A stretch of DNA of 64,000 bases, taken from the NCBI GenBank assembly GCA_023653785.1, contig JAMKCH010014235.1, positions 162,514-226,513 on the forward strand. Direction: 5' to 3'. Shown here in pieces: positions 39,401 through 52,113 of the stretch. Under the pieces are notes generated by a model. It did not search any database and had not been told where the DNA came from. It was given only the letters and a program-made list of their open reading frames with translations. Both the position numbers and the translations under genes were made by a program. Positions within the stretch are counted from its first letter, which is position 1, and every line of letters begins with the position of its first letter. Origin of the DNA: Ophioderma brevispina. Taxonomy: Eukaryota; Echinodermata; Ophiuroidea; Amphilepidida; Ophiodermatidae.

Positions 39401-40320
39401 GCCACCAGGTTTCAGTTATCAGAAAAAAATGTCCACCATTCTCAATAATGTCATCATAAATAGAACCGTCTTTTTACGGAACAGAACGGGCAATTCCATA
39501 GTCGGATGTTGAGAAGATTTTCATTATCGTTTAGGATTGTCACGATCGTTGCTGGAGTTCCTGTTACTGCCCAGTCCAGATTGGACCATTTTTGTTGGTT
39601 TTTAGGAATGTCTGGACCATCTGATGTGCTTGTCGGGGTCCTGGATGGTGGATATAGGGATTAAATTATCATGTTAGCCGCAGGGAATGTGGGAATTGGT
39701 AAGGTTACAATCATCCCTGTTGAATGTTTGCTGACGGGACGTCACGACGGCATGATTCACGTTTCACCCCCCTGTGCTTCCCTCCCGATGCTCTTGTCTA
39801 ATGAACTCATGATTAGATCCCAAAACTACAATTACAGAAAGCAGAACACTAATAATAAGAATTAAATTTACAATTCTTAAATACAAATTACAGATAGGTA
39901 ATACAAAGAATACACCTTACAGAGAGCGTATACAAGAAGTGTAGTAAAAAAGGATCAGAAGCTGTGTTCGGCAGGTCAAGGTCAGCGAAACACGTCTAAC
40001 GGCCCGGCCTTCAAAAAGACCCAAGTATAATGGCATAGACAGCTGATCAAATATAACAATGCCAAATATTACAATTTTTAAAACCTTAAGAGCAATTAAA
40101 CAAAGCAAAATTAGTGAGCATAGACGGCAGTTTATAGGAATATGAAATAAAAACGAAGATAGCTGCCGGATATGCTGTACCAGGCCGCGACTTGAGGACG
40201 CTTTTGCTATAGGAAGTGAAGGGTGACACCACGATCCACAGACCCAAAATTCAAGAAACCACCTCAGCAGGCCCTTGCAAGAAAAAATAGGCAGACACAT
40301 GGGTGTATACATGTAGTGTT
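36440..40320 (-). mobile_element. LINE (CR1/L2-type), near full length but inactive
   Basis: Read on the - strand, 39620-39050 gives endonuclease landmarks RLWNCPF, PTGINTHSFEHACVVINK, SVRLILVYRPPP and GDFNVHVGLPAK. RT landmarks follow: PLTLIINQSIRTGVFPAKL (near 38100), an AIVLLDLS / FDTVDTCLLLERL pair (near 37790-37740, one shift apart), YADAVQLYL in place of YADD (near 37490), SSPIRNLGVVFEQTMSMTE (near 37230), and the tail VFKLMLLTYKGISGHLPSYL ... RTKELIG (36990-36781). The 3' end carries TGTAAGCGCTTTGACC and GCTCTATATCAAATTCC, as in L2/CR1 tails. Many frameshifts and the YADA change make it dead. Confidence 0.85.
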
Positions 40321-40381
40321 ATACCTGATGGACACGATGCATCCATGGTTGAATCCTAAATGAAGCGTTATCAGAATGCTT

Positions 40382-41613
40382 TACCAACTTACAGTGGTAA
40401 GTTCTTTTTTCACGTGTGTCGTTTCATATCGTTGATGAAATCTGTCAACAGTAATGATGGGATTCTTCTCAGTGCACTCATTTCTAATTGTGTGTATACT
40501 TGCACATGTTTTCACGTGTGTTGACATGTCGAGGGTTAGTGCAAGAAGGCCCCATCTGCAATAGCTTGCCATTTGTCAGTTGTGGTCTTATCAAGTGTTC
40601 TACCTGCCAATCTAACATGTGGCAGCAATTGCAGGTGGGGCACTTATTGCACTAAACCCTCGATGTATCTCATCCTCTTCCTAGTGACCAAAAACCTCAA
40701 CTATTTTTGTGGGGATTCACATGCTGATTGGGGATGAAGCCTTACCTCCACAGTTATTAAATTATGAGGTTTCTAACTGTGTGTCTTTTCATGCCTTATC
40801 TTGTTACAATATTGGCCGAAAGACTGCTACAAAATTTACATTGATGGGGTTCTCACCTGTATGTGTCACTTCATGTTCATTCACCTGTGGCTTAGAGGCA
40901 AATCTTTTACCACAGTACTTACAACTATATGGTTCTCTCCTGGTGTGTGTCCTTCATGCTTGCTTGTTACTAGAATAGTGAAAGACTTGTTACAAAATTT
41001 AACATTGATATGATTTCTCACCTGTATGTTGTCATTTATGGAGCCAGATTAGCTGCGAGATGAACATTTACCCAGGTTACACTTATTGGTTTTTCACCTG
41101 TGTGTATCATTTCGTGTTCATTCACCCCCACTTGCGCTTAGTGATGAAACTTACCACAGTACTTACAATTATGAGGTTTCTCTCCGGTGGTGTCATTTCA
41201 TGTAGCTTCACCTTGCTGTTAAAGATGAATCCTTACACAGTACTTACAATTATGAGGTTCTATCCTGTGTGTGTCATTTAGGTCTTGTCTTTTGAGAGAA
41301 TCTTTGAAGGACTTGTACAAATTTACATTGATGGGGGGTCTTCCTGTGTGTGTTCTTTTCATGCCTTTCATGTTAATAGAATGTTAAAATGGACTTGCTA
41401 CAAAATACATTGATAAGATGTCTCTCCTGTATGTGTAACTCAGGTCGCTTCATATTCTGCTGGAGATGAAACCTTTACCACATTGGCTTACACATATGTG
41501 TTTCTCAGCCTGTATGGTCATTTCATGGTTGCTTATCTGTCCCCTTAGATGAATCACTTACTGCAGTGCTTACATGGATAAGTTTCTTCCTGTGTGTGTC
41601 ATTCAGCCTGGTT
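40382..41613 (-). pseudogene. eroded C2H2 finger array (3' part of zinc-finger gene A)
   Basis: The - strand repeats the finger landmarks every ~84 bp: CATGAAATGACACAC, GGTGAGAAACC, CAATGTAAATTTTGTAAC and TTCATCTC. Nearly every finger has an indel, so no frame stays open. I can follow about eleven or more finger relics between 41613 and 40740. A further weak relic lies at 40382-40520 (reads DRFHQRYETTHVKKEL), beyond the small foldback element 40529-40663. It continues directly from the open part of gene A, so either the gene's end has decayed or this stretch is badly polished. Confidence 0.75.
40529..40663. mobile_element. small foldback element inside finger relics
   Basis: The left end TCGAGGGTTAGTGCAAGAAG and the right end, on the other strand, TCGAGGGTTTAGTGCAATAAG form inverted repeats of about 33 bp in a 135-bp element. 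Zinc-finger relics flank it on both sides, which suggests insertion into the array. Confidence 0.65.
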
Positions 41614-42730
41614 TTAATAACTAGAAAGGCTGAAGGACTTGTTACAAAATTTACATTGATGAGGTTTCTCACCTGTATGTGTCATTTCATGGAGCTTCAC
41701 CTGCTGTTTGGAGATGAAACCTTTACCACAGTGCTTACAATTGTGACATTTCTCACCTGTGTGTGTCATTTCATGCGTGGTCTTCTGACCAGATTGGACG
41801 AAGGATTTGCTACAAAATGTACATTGATGAGGTTTCTCACCTGTATGTGTCATTTCATGTTGCTTCACATGTTGCTTAGTATTGAAACTTTTTACTACAG
41901 TATTTGCACTCATGAGGTTTCTCAGCTGTATGCACCATTTCATGCCTTGTCTTGTGCCTTAAACTGATGAAGGACTTTCTACAAAATTTACATTGATAAG
42001 GTTTTTCCCCAGTGTGTATCATTTCATGTTCTTTTTTGTTAGAAGAGTGATTGAAAGACTTGTCACAGTATTTACATAAATGAACTCCTGTTTGATTATG
42101 TTTTAGCTGATGTTGTTTCATCACACACATCTGACCAAACTGTTTTTCACAGTACACACATTTGTGTATATCAGTAGATTCTTGTTTTTTCTCATGCTGT
42201 TTTCTGCATTTAGCACTGCTGAAGTTCTTCTTGCAGTATTTGCATTGCTGCTGTATGTCTTGTACCTGTTTATTGCCATGTTTCAGTGCCTGCTTTCTGG
42301 TATTAAAATTACTCGGCCTGGTTTGGTGACTGTTCTGACGTCCTGTTGATTTTCTTTGCATTGGCTTTCTTTGCTGCTGTGTGTCTTGTATCTGCTTCTT
42401 GCCACATTTCAGTGCCTGTTTTCTAGTATTGAAATTACTCAGTCTGGTTTGGGGACTGTTATGACGTCCTGTTGGTTTTCTTTGCAATGGCTTCTTACCA
42501 ACTTTGTTTTCTGTGTAACATTTTCTTCCATGGCCATTTCGTTTATGCTTCAAATTGACACATTTTGCTTTTGGTGGTAGATTAGGATTGTTGTACCAGT
42601 ATGGCTTGATGCTCAGCTCATGGTGTTGAATGTGAGATCTGTAACGAGGGATGTTGTTTATGAACCTTCTCCCACAATACTTACAGACTGGATCTGTCAA
42701 CAAATCCCACTGTCTTTGTGGCCTGGTCAT
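41614..42730 (-). CDS. C2H2 zinc-finger protein, gene A (one frameshift)
   Basis: A single large exon begins just after an acceptor (CTATCTCATAG, reverse strand) with the start ATG at 42730-42728. Order: MTRPQRQWDLLTDPVCKYCG with an isolated N-terminal C2H2 finger (about residues 16-38), a basic linker with two ~42-residue repeats (each has SNFNTRKQALK and QRK[PS]TGR), then fingers CKYCKKNF, CVYCEKQF, CKYCDKSF and CKFCRKSF, joined mainly by TGEKP-type linkers. One extra A in an A5 run (complement of 41889-41893) shifts the frame in the next finger. After the shift, fingers CKYCSKSF, CTFCSKSF, CKHCGKGF and CKFCNKSF follow until 41614. The family binds DNA through tandem fingers, so a nuclear DNA-binding role is expected. 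Gene B at 61479-63433 is its paralogue. Confidence 0.9.
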
Positions 42731-44580
42731 GATGGCTGATCAGCTATGAGATAGAAAAAAGAAAATGTGACATCAAGAAAATGCCTTAAACATGCAGGTA
42801 ATAAATACAAATAATGAAATTGTAAACCACAGTTAACAGAAAGAACAGGGTAATTCCATGTCAAATCATAAAAAAACATAATAAATTAGATCATAGTTTG
42901 TTGGTGGGATAATTTTGAGTGAAAGATGAAATTGAAATTTTAGCTCCATTGGACTAATGGGCTCTTTGCAACCACATGCTCTTTCTCATGATTTTGGTAA
43001 AAATGCGCATGCCCACAATTTTTGGCCCCCACAACCATGTTCTGGAGGGCCAATGTGATCATGCAAATGGATGCTTAACTGTCTGTCTGTTTGGATGGAC
43101 ATAGAACATTGATTAATCCACTCTGCAGACTAAACATGATGAGGTCATGAATATTATTATTATTATTATTTGAGCTCATTCGCATATCAATAAAATAACT
43201 GCAGCAGTGGCAGCGTCAGCGAGGGGGGCAATTTCCAGTTTTTCTATTTCCCCCTAATTTTTTTCTTGCCGCTTATTTTTTTCTTGCCCCCAGTTTCCCC
43301 CTAGACAGAAGAAAAATTTGATTTTTGACCAAAATCAGCAATTTGGTGGAAACAAAATCACAACATTTGGGTAAATAACAGCCATTTGGGGCCAAAATTT
43401 GTTAAATTTCACTCTGCATCCCGCCATATTCCCCCAGAAATAGAAGTCTGACATCATCACTTATGATCTTATATAATAAGATGATGATTTAGTAATTTCT
43501 GTCACACACAACAGAAATTAAAGCATGGTTTTCTATAGGATTACGATAGCAAGCAAGTTCAAAACAATGTTTCGCAGTTTTCTTTTGTATTTGTTTGTCC
43601 ATTAAACTTTTGAAACGTTTATGACCGATCGAGTGCAATTTTGGAGAAATTAGTATCAATTTTTTTTTTATAAATGCAAGGAAACATGGATTTTGCACCT
43701 TATAGACACTAAAAACATTAATTTCTAATTTCACACCAACTTGAAATTAGAGCAGGGATTGTATGGGAATTATCATTTCTCTTATTAACATATGTACTTT
43801 TAAAGAGCTTAAATTACTCTGCAAAAAAAAACATATCAGTGGGCTTGCCTGGAAAAAGTGGGAAACTTGGGTACCATGTTCCCGGGAAATTTTGCTATTC
43901 TGAGGGAAAATTTCGTATAAATAAAGAAATACACAAGAATTGAAAGGAAATTTTGATTGTGTTCCTGGAAAATTGTGCATTTTTTCCCAGCCCTGATATG
44001 TAAGGAATCACACCACTAAATAACTCTCCATAGACTTGTGTACAAAATTACCTCGCTCCAAATGTCAATCCTCGGCTTTAAAGCAACTGGTTATTTCAAA
44101 ACTGGATTTTTTGGAAGATTAGGACCATACCTCTTCAACAAAAATGAAAAAGTCATATGATGAAGGCTGATTTTTTTTGAGCTACAGAGCATCAAAAGAT
44201 TTGCATGTTTTCAAAACGTCCACACCTAGTTGAAATCGTACTAGAAACTAAAATTGCAGTTTCCCCAAACCATCAGAAATTATACAAAAATGGCACAGAC
44301 AAAATCTTTACCACCCAAATGTTTTGTTACTAGTCCACACATTATGATTAATTTCAAATTTCATTTAAAGACACAACTTATCAACATTTTGTGACTCTTC
44401 ATTTAGGCAAGGGCCATATTTGGGACGCCAACACTCGGCACTGACGTCGTCTGCTACACCTATTTATTTAGTAGTGTGATTCTGTAAAGAAAATACATGG
44501 TTCTTCAAAAAAATAAGTGCCCCTAAAACATTTTGTTGCATTACTTGATTTAGAACTAGATGATTGGAAAACTTTAAAAA
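42731..44580. other. 5' side of gene A and intergenic DNA
   Basis: 42731-42743 is the untranslated start of the gene A exon, followed by an intron. 42780-42990 aligns with 63477-63570 upstream of gene B (AACATGCAGGTAATAAATAC and AGCTCCATTGGAC), so the duplication of the gene includes this intron. An (ATT)n run lies near 43156-43180. A family P copy lies at 43455-43670. Confidence 0.55.
43455..43680 (+). repeat. MITE-like family P, copy with mutated palindrome
   Basis: It shares AATAAGATGATGATTTAGTA, TTCTATAGGATTACGATAGC, AAGTTCAAAACAATGTTT, TTTGTCCATTAAACTTTTGA and GAAATTAGTATC with the family. The centre reads TTTCTGTCACACACAACAGAA, so the CpG-containing palindrome has decayed by C-to-T-type and neighbouring changes. 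Confidence 0.7.
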
Positions 44581-44589
44581 AATTCAAGA

Positions 44590-45990
44590 TAGGAAAACAT
44601 TTGGCTCTGCCACCAAAGTCATTGCTTTTCAAAAAACACTTTTGGCATCAACACACACTCCCTTTTTTGGCTCTGCCACGAAAGTCATTACTTTTCAAAA
44701 AAAACACTTTTGGCTTCAACACACACTCACTTTTTCCAAAAAAGTTTTCAGAAAAAGTGGCAGTTTGCTGTATTCAAAGGTCTAAAGTCAAGAAATTATC
44801 AATTTACAACAATGATTTCATTTCCTCTGTTTATATTCATTGCAGTCTGAAAATAAGCTTAAAACATTAACGCAGAGGCAAACATAAATAAACAAGACAA
44901 ATCGAGGGTTGACAATCAGAAAGCTAAAACTAAAAAATACTGCTTTTGAGAAATGTGATGTTTAATATTTTCTACTAAGCAAATCTATTCATTACTCAAA
45001 TGTAAACATCTCATAAAGCTCATATATGGTACTGTAAGCAAACATTATATAAACTTTAGTAAACAAAGAACAATTTTTAATTATGAACATCAGAATTAAA
45101 GAAATTCTTTAATATAAGAATTAAGTGCTGAGTTACGTCCTTCTGACAGTAACTGAAAACGGTAATCTGTGAGTTACATCTTCAATCATGCCTATGATTG
45201 ACACATTTATTTCAATCAGATGTTAAAGAAATCATCAATAAAGTGGGATAGGGAGCTAAAAAGCTGTTGTAATTCTGGCAATTGTGCAAGCTATGAAGCC
45301 TTAGCCCCGGAGCTAACAGACATTTGTAACACATCTCAAGTACAAAAGGTTTGAGTGATTAAATATGTAGACAGACTGACAGGGACCCCTGAAACATAAT
45401 TCTTAAATGTCACAGATGGTGCCGTAACAAGAATAGGTGTCCTAACATACCCTGCAAGTAATAAGACCAAAAGCAACCTAATAAGGACAAAAGCGGATAT
45501 TTTAGTCATTAACTGCCTGATCGGACATTTTCTACAACATAAAGGAATGGAGATTCGTATCGTTGAATATTGGCCGTTTTCGTATTTTTCTATCAATTTT
45601 TCAGTTTGGAAAAAAAAATAGCTTATGCAGAAATCTAGCAGACTTACCTTTCACTTTTAAGCATTCCTCTTCAAATTTCAAATTATTTTTTTACTCTTCG
45701 GATGGATCACTGATAGTGTCCTTTAAGTGAAGAGGGGGCCAAAACAAATTTGTACAGGGGTCAAATTTTTAAATTTGAAGTCAATCAATCATGCTGAAAG
45801 TATACCATCAGGTAAAGTCTCTACTAACGCACAAGGATTCAGGAAAGGTATAGTTTGTACTAATCTACAACGTAGAGTTAATAACTAAAAACGCACAAAA
45901 TCAGTAAAAAGGTGGTCAATTCAGTTGTCCGGGGTCAAATTTTTTAGTTTCTCTTCGATTGGATAAAAATGGTGCAAAATTATGAGAGCT
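44590..45990. repeat. dispersed repeat, left member of an inverted pair
   Basis: It matches 54870-55620 in opposite orientation. Paired words (reverse strand here) are CTTTTGTACTTGAGATGTGT, GTTTCAGGGGTCCCTGTCAG, CTATACCTTTCCTGAATCC, AAATTTGACCCCTGTACAAA and TTTTTTGAAAAGCAATGAC. The part at 44600-44760 also holds a direct repeat of about 74 bp (TTTGGCTCTGCCACCAAAGT / TTTGGCTCTGCCACGAAAGT). Confidence 0.7.
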
Positions 45991-48380
45991 CATACGATCA
46001 AAATAAGGGCTAGTTTTGAGTTCTCACTGCTTGCTTAGGGAACATGTTAATCCCATTGTATGCATGGACGTTGACCTTTTCTGTGCCCCCTACCTCGGTA
46101 ACTTAATTATTTTAGACAGTCAAAACATTCTTATTTTAAATCCTATGAACTACATCAATAATTGCAAAAAACCATTTTTTCTTCTTCCCGAAGGGTATCT
46201 GTTCCTGTATTTGACACCAATATCTTCCACAGTGTATAGTCCCCTGTGCCTTGTCCATGTGACTGTACACAAACACTCCCATTGGCAGCGAAAGAGAGTG
46301 TCTGTGTTGGTTTTGCCAATCCATTCACACAGCAAATCAATGTTCACACAATTTGGTTCAAATTGCACAAATAGTGGATAAGCTTAAACTGTTTGAATCT
46401 GTTGATCCATCCTAATTCACCTGCATACAACCAATCATAGGTGACCTTATACTGCTACTGGAGCCAGTTAATGCCATGCACTGTCTATCTCTTTGTGCAA
46501 GGTAAACACGACGAGTCCTTAAAAAGGACAATCTTCTGCATTTTTAGTGCACAATTTGGTGAAATGAAACAACAAATTGAGTTTTGTAACACTATAAGGT
46601 TTTGATGAATAACTTAGCAAGGCAATCAATCATAATGAACACCTTTTATTGTGAACCAAAAGACATTCAGTGTCAATGTCTTTTTCTGATACATCTGGTA
46701 TTCTTTTTGAAGTATAAATCGCATTGCATGGAAACCAAGCTTCATGTTAACCATACTTACCTTTTTAAAGGACTTCTATATCCAGTGTCAAAGGCCAAAC
46801 ACTATTGTTGTAGTAATATCTGTCATACATTGCCGTACAAAAGTTGTGCCTGTTTACCACATACCACACATGACAAGTAGTCTGCTTATGAAATAGTTCC
46901 ATGCAATCAGTGTTAATTATACATACAAACAATGTAATTCTGTACCAGCAACTTATATTTAAGCTTGGGAAGTATTATTTTGGATATAATTAGCTATAGA
47001 GGTCCTTCTAGCAGTTTTAATCTGTCAAGCAAAATTTTGCAAATCTGACCGTCAACCAATCAGAAAAAACTGTTACATTACATAGCTACCTTTAGGCTAG
47101 ACTAGTCTCAGTTAGTGCAAGCAAGGGAATGTCCACTATCATATTGTGCAAGTAGGGTATGTATATCACTGACCACGGTCCATGGCATGGAAATATGAGA
47201 CTCTTGAACTGCTCCTGAACTCAGCAGAACAGTATCAGTCAGCGGAGAAGTGTAAACAATGGATAGGGATGTATACACACAATATAAACTGATTACTCAT
47301 CTGCATGTGTGATTTTGGTCAATTCAGGATTAACCTTCTGGGCCTGGCAGAAGAAAAAACATGGCTGTCAGGAATATGTAAGCCTTGTTGCCTGTGTCAC
47401 ATTTACGGAATGTGAAAATCTGTTGTTTACAATATTTTATGGTTAAAAGTCTTAAAGATTGGTTTATATTAAAGTGGGATGAAATTATCCTAATTTGAAG
47501 TGCCAATGGTGAAAACGGCTGGTATATTCAGTCGAGTTGCATTGTGACTATTAGTGAAATTTTGTTAAGTTGTTGACGTGTTACCATTCCACATACCAAA
47601 GACCACTTCCTGTTTGCAATGATGAAAAGCAGACAACTGAACATCCTTCATGTGAACGACACCAAAGTATTTATTGCACATGTTGGAACTATTTATCATT
47701 GCGATGAATACATGCCAAAGTGGGTCACTTTTTATACCAGTAATTTGTATTACCGTGTGGAGGTCTGGATGATTTTAGAACCAGCAACCAAAGGCAAAAT
47801 CCACATTTGATCTGGGTCAATGGTGTACCATATGCATGGTGCATTAGGCGTGTTTTTTTTTTTTGGAATTGACTGCTATATAACATATCGTGGTCATGTT
47901 AGGAAGTGACCTGTCTTAAAACATGCTATTGATATGGGGCACTGAGAAAAAAGATGCTCGTGATACTATACTCCCCTTTGCAAAGCAAACATAAGAGTGA
48001 TTTACACAAACATAATATAGTCTTAGAATTTGACCACACATGAAAGTCAAGTACATGCAAGTTGTACAGTGAGATATTAGGGAAGAAACAAAAAAGCTTC
48101 AAGAAAGTAGGAGGTACTCTCAATTAAAGTGTTGTTGTATTTAAAGATTAACAGGCCCTCTATGCAAAAACCAGTGACACTGGAGCATATAGGTCACCAT
48201 ACCGATTAAAATTAGGGCACTTACAAGATACACTAGCAAAGAGGTAGATGTTACCTTGATGTTTGAAAATGGAATAAACTCGGGATTTCTATAAATACAA
48301 TTTTAAATTATTGCCATTAAATTAGCGTATTTTGTGGTTATGTGAAAGTTTAAAATTCACATAGACTCATGTGTGGTATA
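45991..48380. other. non-coding stretch, no recognised feature
   Basis: Small open frames at 46016-46381, 46602-46880 and 47619-47810 show no domain or repeat structure. I see no RNA gene or element ends. Confidence 0.4.
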
Positions 48381-49090
48381 TTTTGGCAGAGTTCACATCA
48401 TAGTCATTTAAACTATATATGACATGACAAAATTGGAACAATTTTCTATTGTAATTTGCAATGATTAAAGAAACCATTTTATCACATTAAGATTATTAAT
48501 TTAAGTTGAATTAATGCACTGGTATTTTGGTATGCATTATAAAGATTCACAAACAAAAACACAAAATAGGCTTCGTGAGATACGCTTTCAATCATTAATA
48601 AAATTCTTATAATTAGAATAAAAAGAAGTAATCTTAACGTTTTGTTTGGAAGAATTGTGCATAGCAAGACTCTTGGGCCCAATTAAAAGAGAATTTTATT
48701 TAAGTTAAAGCATATTTAGAGGATGTGAATACAAATAGTAATGTGGTATATTTGCAGAGTTACATTATAGTCATTTAAACTATATATGCATGGACCAAAA
48801 GTACAATTTCTATTGTAATTTGCATGATTAAAGACACATTTGTATCACAGTTCAGCTTATTAATTTAGTTGAATTAATGCAATGGTATGCCATTATAAAG
48901 ATGCACAAAACAAAAACATCAAAGAACATTCTCCATGCAAAGAAAACAATGTGTGATAAAAATATATTATAATTTAAGAATAAAAAGAAGTAATCCCCTT
49001 TAACGTAGTTGGAAAGACTTGCGAATAGCAATGACTATTGGCCTAATTAAAGAGAATTTTATTTAAGTATTAAAGCAATGGATGCGGATG
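48380..49090. repeat. tandem duplication, two ~355-bp units
   Basis: The first unit starts near 48380 and the second near 48740. Shared ordered words are TAGTCATTTAAACTATATATG, TTCTATTGTAATTTGCA, TTGAATTAATGCA, CATTATAAAGAT and AATAAAAAGAAGTAATC. The units differ mostly by short indels. Confidence 0.75.
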
Positions 49091-51548
49091 TGAAACAAGT
49101 TATCCACATCATCATCACCATGGAACTTAGCCAAAGTAATTATGAAGTATGGACTTTAATCGCATACTAATGTTAATAACGTATCTTCGTTACAACTATT
49201 GACACCATAGGGTTGTTGTGCCGTTAAATACTAATACATCCTACTCCTCCTATTCTATGTTAAGTGTTCAGGTATGCAAAATAAAAGCGAGCACGAAGCG
49301 AAAGCTCTTGTAGACTACACAGTATACACGTATTTAAAGCTATTGAAAATCTATCCAGTCTGACAGGTTTCAAAATACAGACCCTCATTTGGTCCCCCTG
49401 TTCGTTCTTATCCATTAATCCTACGGCGTAGAAATCGACGGGAACCAAAACAGGAATCGCTTTTTTTAAAAATTGTAATTAATTTGTAGTCCGCTATTCA
49501 ACAAAAAACATTATTATAACTCCATTCTGTTGGAATTTTGTTTTCTCGAAAAATTAGTTTTAATGTAGTTGTTTTCTAACATTAAACTATGATAATGTGT
49601 TCTGATGTTTTAAACATCAAGCTGGATCATGAATACAATGACGCAAATATGCTTCTAGCGGCCGATTTATGTCAATGACATTAATATGGGAACGTGTTTG
49701 TTTGTACCAGTGCTTTGTAGCTGGTGGTAACACAGCGGGGTTGACAAAATCGATCGTTCTTTTCATACATAGCAGGGCAGCATCACAACGCAGATTGGCG
49801 GGGATGGCGAATTCATGATTGTTGGCCGATTATCAATAATTTTATTGTTCCAATTTCATATTTTTTTTCAGAATGGGAATCAAGGGTCAGGGTTGGCATG
49901 GTATGCTCTCTAGTCCGAGGTTGCTCTGACTAGACACTCCACATATATTGGATGGTCGTGTACTAGGTCAGAGAATTATTGTATATAGCTATTACGGGTC
50001 CATCACACATTTTAAATGGCATTACTCACCTTGACATACAAATCCGTACCAAATGTCACTGTTCTTATTTATAACGGATGTGCAGATAATGTCAATGTAC
50101 TTAAGAGGATGTGTGGCATCAATAACTGGCCACTTTAACTGCACCAAATTGAAAGAAAATCATTGAAAATTGAAGGCACTGAAGATACTAAAATTTGTCT
50201 TTATTAACAATCACATCGAACACTTGTAGAAAACGTATAATACCTTCAGTATTGCTTTATTTTGTCCTAATAATTAATATTTCATATAATAACACCCAGG
50301 GAATCGGAATATACCAATAGAGGTCGGTAAGTGAAGATTTTCAAACTTTTTCCCAACAGGTTTTTGTGTCGGAAAAACCCCGCGATATCTATATAATTAG
50401 TCTCCTCATGCTAAGGGCTATGAGTGTCAAGCTAGAGTCAGACTCCGGAATCGTGCAACCGCAAGCAAACATGGCAATGCAGTGAATTCGCTATTTTTCT
50501 ATGTCATTTGTGGTAACTTGTAGTTGTTGCACTCATGACGCTTTTAGTCCACCATTTACATAGTATAAAGGCCTAGCTCTTTCTGTACATGTCATAACTT
50601 AGGGCTACCTAAACAGGCCACTGAGCAGTTCATGTGAGTTTAGGCACGTTAGGTCAGGTGTTAATCATTAATCTCACGGTCACCTTTTTAGGTGCGACTT
50701 ATACTTATTAACACATAAATGCTGGCCTTCGTGCCCTAGCATTGCTAGGGTAGGCTAGGCTGGCCTATAGGAGGCTAGGAGGCCATAGGTAGGCTGGCCG
50801 ACCGATTGCTCAATCAACATTTAAACATGGCCGTCATCAGAATCAAACTCAATTTTTTGTTTAAAAATAACCTCTGGATTTTTCGAGGATCAATCCCAAA
50901 GGAAAATGAAGGTGACGGGGGCTCAGGCCCGGCCAACATAGGAACATGCCCCAGCAGATCTTGCCGATCTGAAGTGGACGTAGAGGGGCCAACTTACATT
51001 GCGACACTTGAGACAGTTTATCTGACTATAGGCCTAAGGCACTAGCCTGTGCTTTACGAGTTTGTATCACGTAATGACCCTTAATTATTGCACAACCAGT
51101 TGGCAGGATTCGAATTACCCAGGTGTACACATGCACAGGTGAGCTTCTCTCTGTGTGAATGTAACTTTTGTATTTCCAGCATGCACGTGTGCATGTAAAT
51201 TTAAACTTGTGAAATCATAAACTATGCAATTTGAGCTGATTTCATAGAAAATCATGAATGCTGAAATGATAAAATTTGGCCCAAAGGTCCAATAGTCTAA
51301 ACGTACCAGAGTCCGATATAAATAACGGTTAGCAGTAGCACCCAATCATGTTTACATTTGCCTGTGCATGTAACTTTTACATTGTGCATGTAATAAAACT
51401 TTTAAAAACCCCAAAAATAAAAAACATTTAAAAATTGTAATTTGAAGCCTGCCAGTTGGACCAGGACAGAAATTGATATGATAATTATGAAAGTTGTGGA
51501 GGTGTTGTGCAATGCTCCTGTGTTCACCAGATAATTATTAGCCTGAGA
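49091..51548. other. non-coding stretch
   Basis: 50700-50810 contains a short TAGGCTAGGCTGGCC-like direct-repeat cluster. A few GC-richer bases lie around 50900-51000. Open frames at 50806-51045 and 51115-51345 show no motif. I see nothing else. Confidence 0.4.
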
Positions 51549-52113
51549 CCTAGGCCCCGGGGGGGCACTCCCTAAAAAACTAGGTGACGGGGATGTGCCG
51601 CACTATTGACCCCTTTTTAAATCTGCTGTCAATGAAAGACCCCCTTTTTTAAAACCTGCTGTCAATGAAAACCCCCTTTTTAAAAACTGCTGTCAATGAA
51701 AGACCCCCTTTTTTTAACCTGTCACTGAACGACCCCCCTTTTTTCTTTACTCTCAGTTAATGCCTCCCAGTTTTAAATCAAATGTCACTGAATGACCCCT
51801 ATTCTATTCTGCTCTCACAGAAAGCCCCCTTTTAAATATATAAAAATTATAAAAGGTTTAATGGTTGGATTGCCCCGAGAATGACCCCCTTTTTCACAAA
51901 ATGTGAGAGGCTCAGTGAATAACCCCGAGAATGACCCCCTTTTTTCACAAAATGTGAGAGGCTCAGTGATTGACCCCCAGTTTTGCCTCCTCCTCACCAA
52001 ATGACCCCCTTTTTTCCTTTTAAAGCTTATTCACTCAGCGAAGCCCCCTACTTTGAAAGTTCCGTCCGCACATCCCGTCACTTTCATATATGAGTGCACC
52101 CCCGGGCCCTAGG
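51549..52113. mobile_element. TIR element with internal minisatellite
   Basis: The left end is CCTAGGCCCCGGGGGGGCAC followed by GTGACGGGGATGTGCCG. The right end read on the other strand is CCTAGGGCCCGGGGGTGCAC followed by GTGACGGGATGTGCGG, so imperfect inverted ends of about 50 bp. Between them lie roughly 30-bp units (GCTGTCAATGAAAGACCCCC then a T/A run) from 51620 to 51790, and two roughly 64-bp units (CCCCGAGAATGACCCCC, then a T run, then CACAAAATGTGAGAGGCTCAGTGA) from 51872 to 51975. No coding capacity is seen. Confidence 0.75.
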
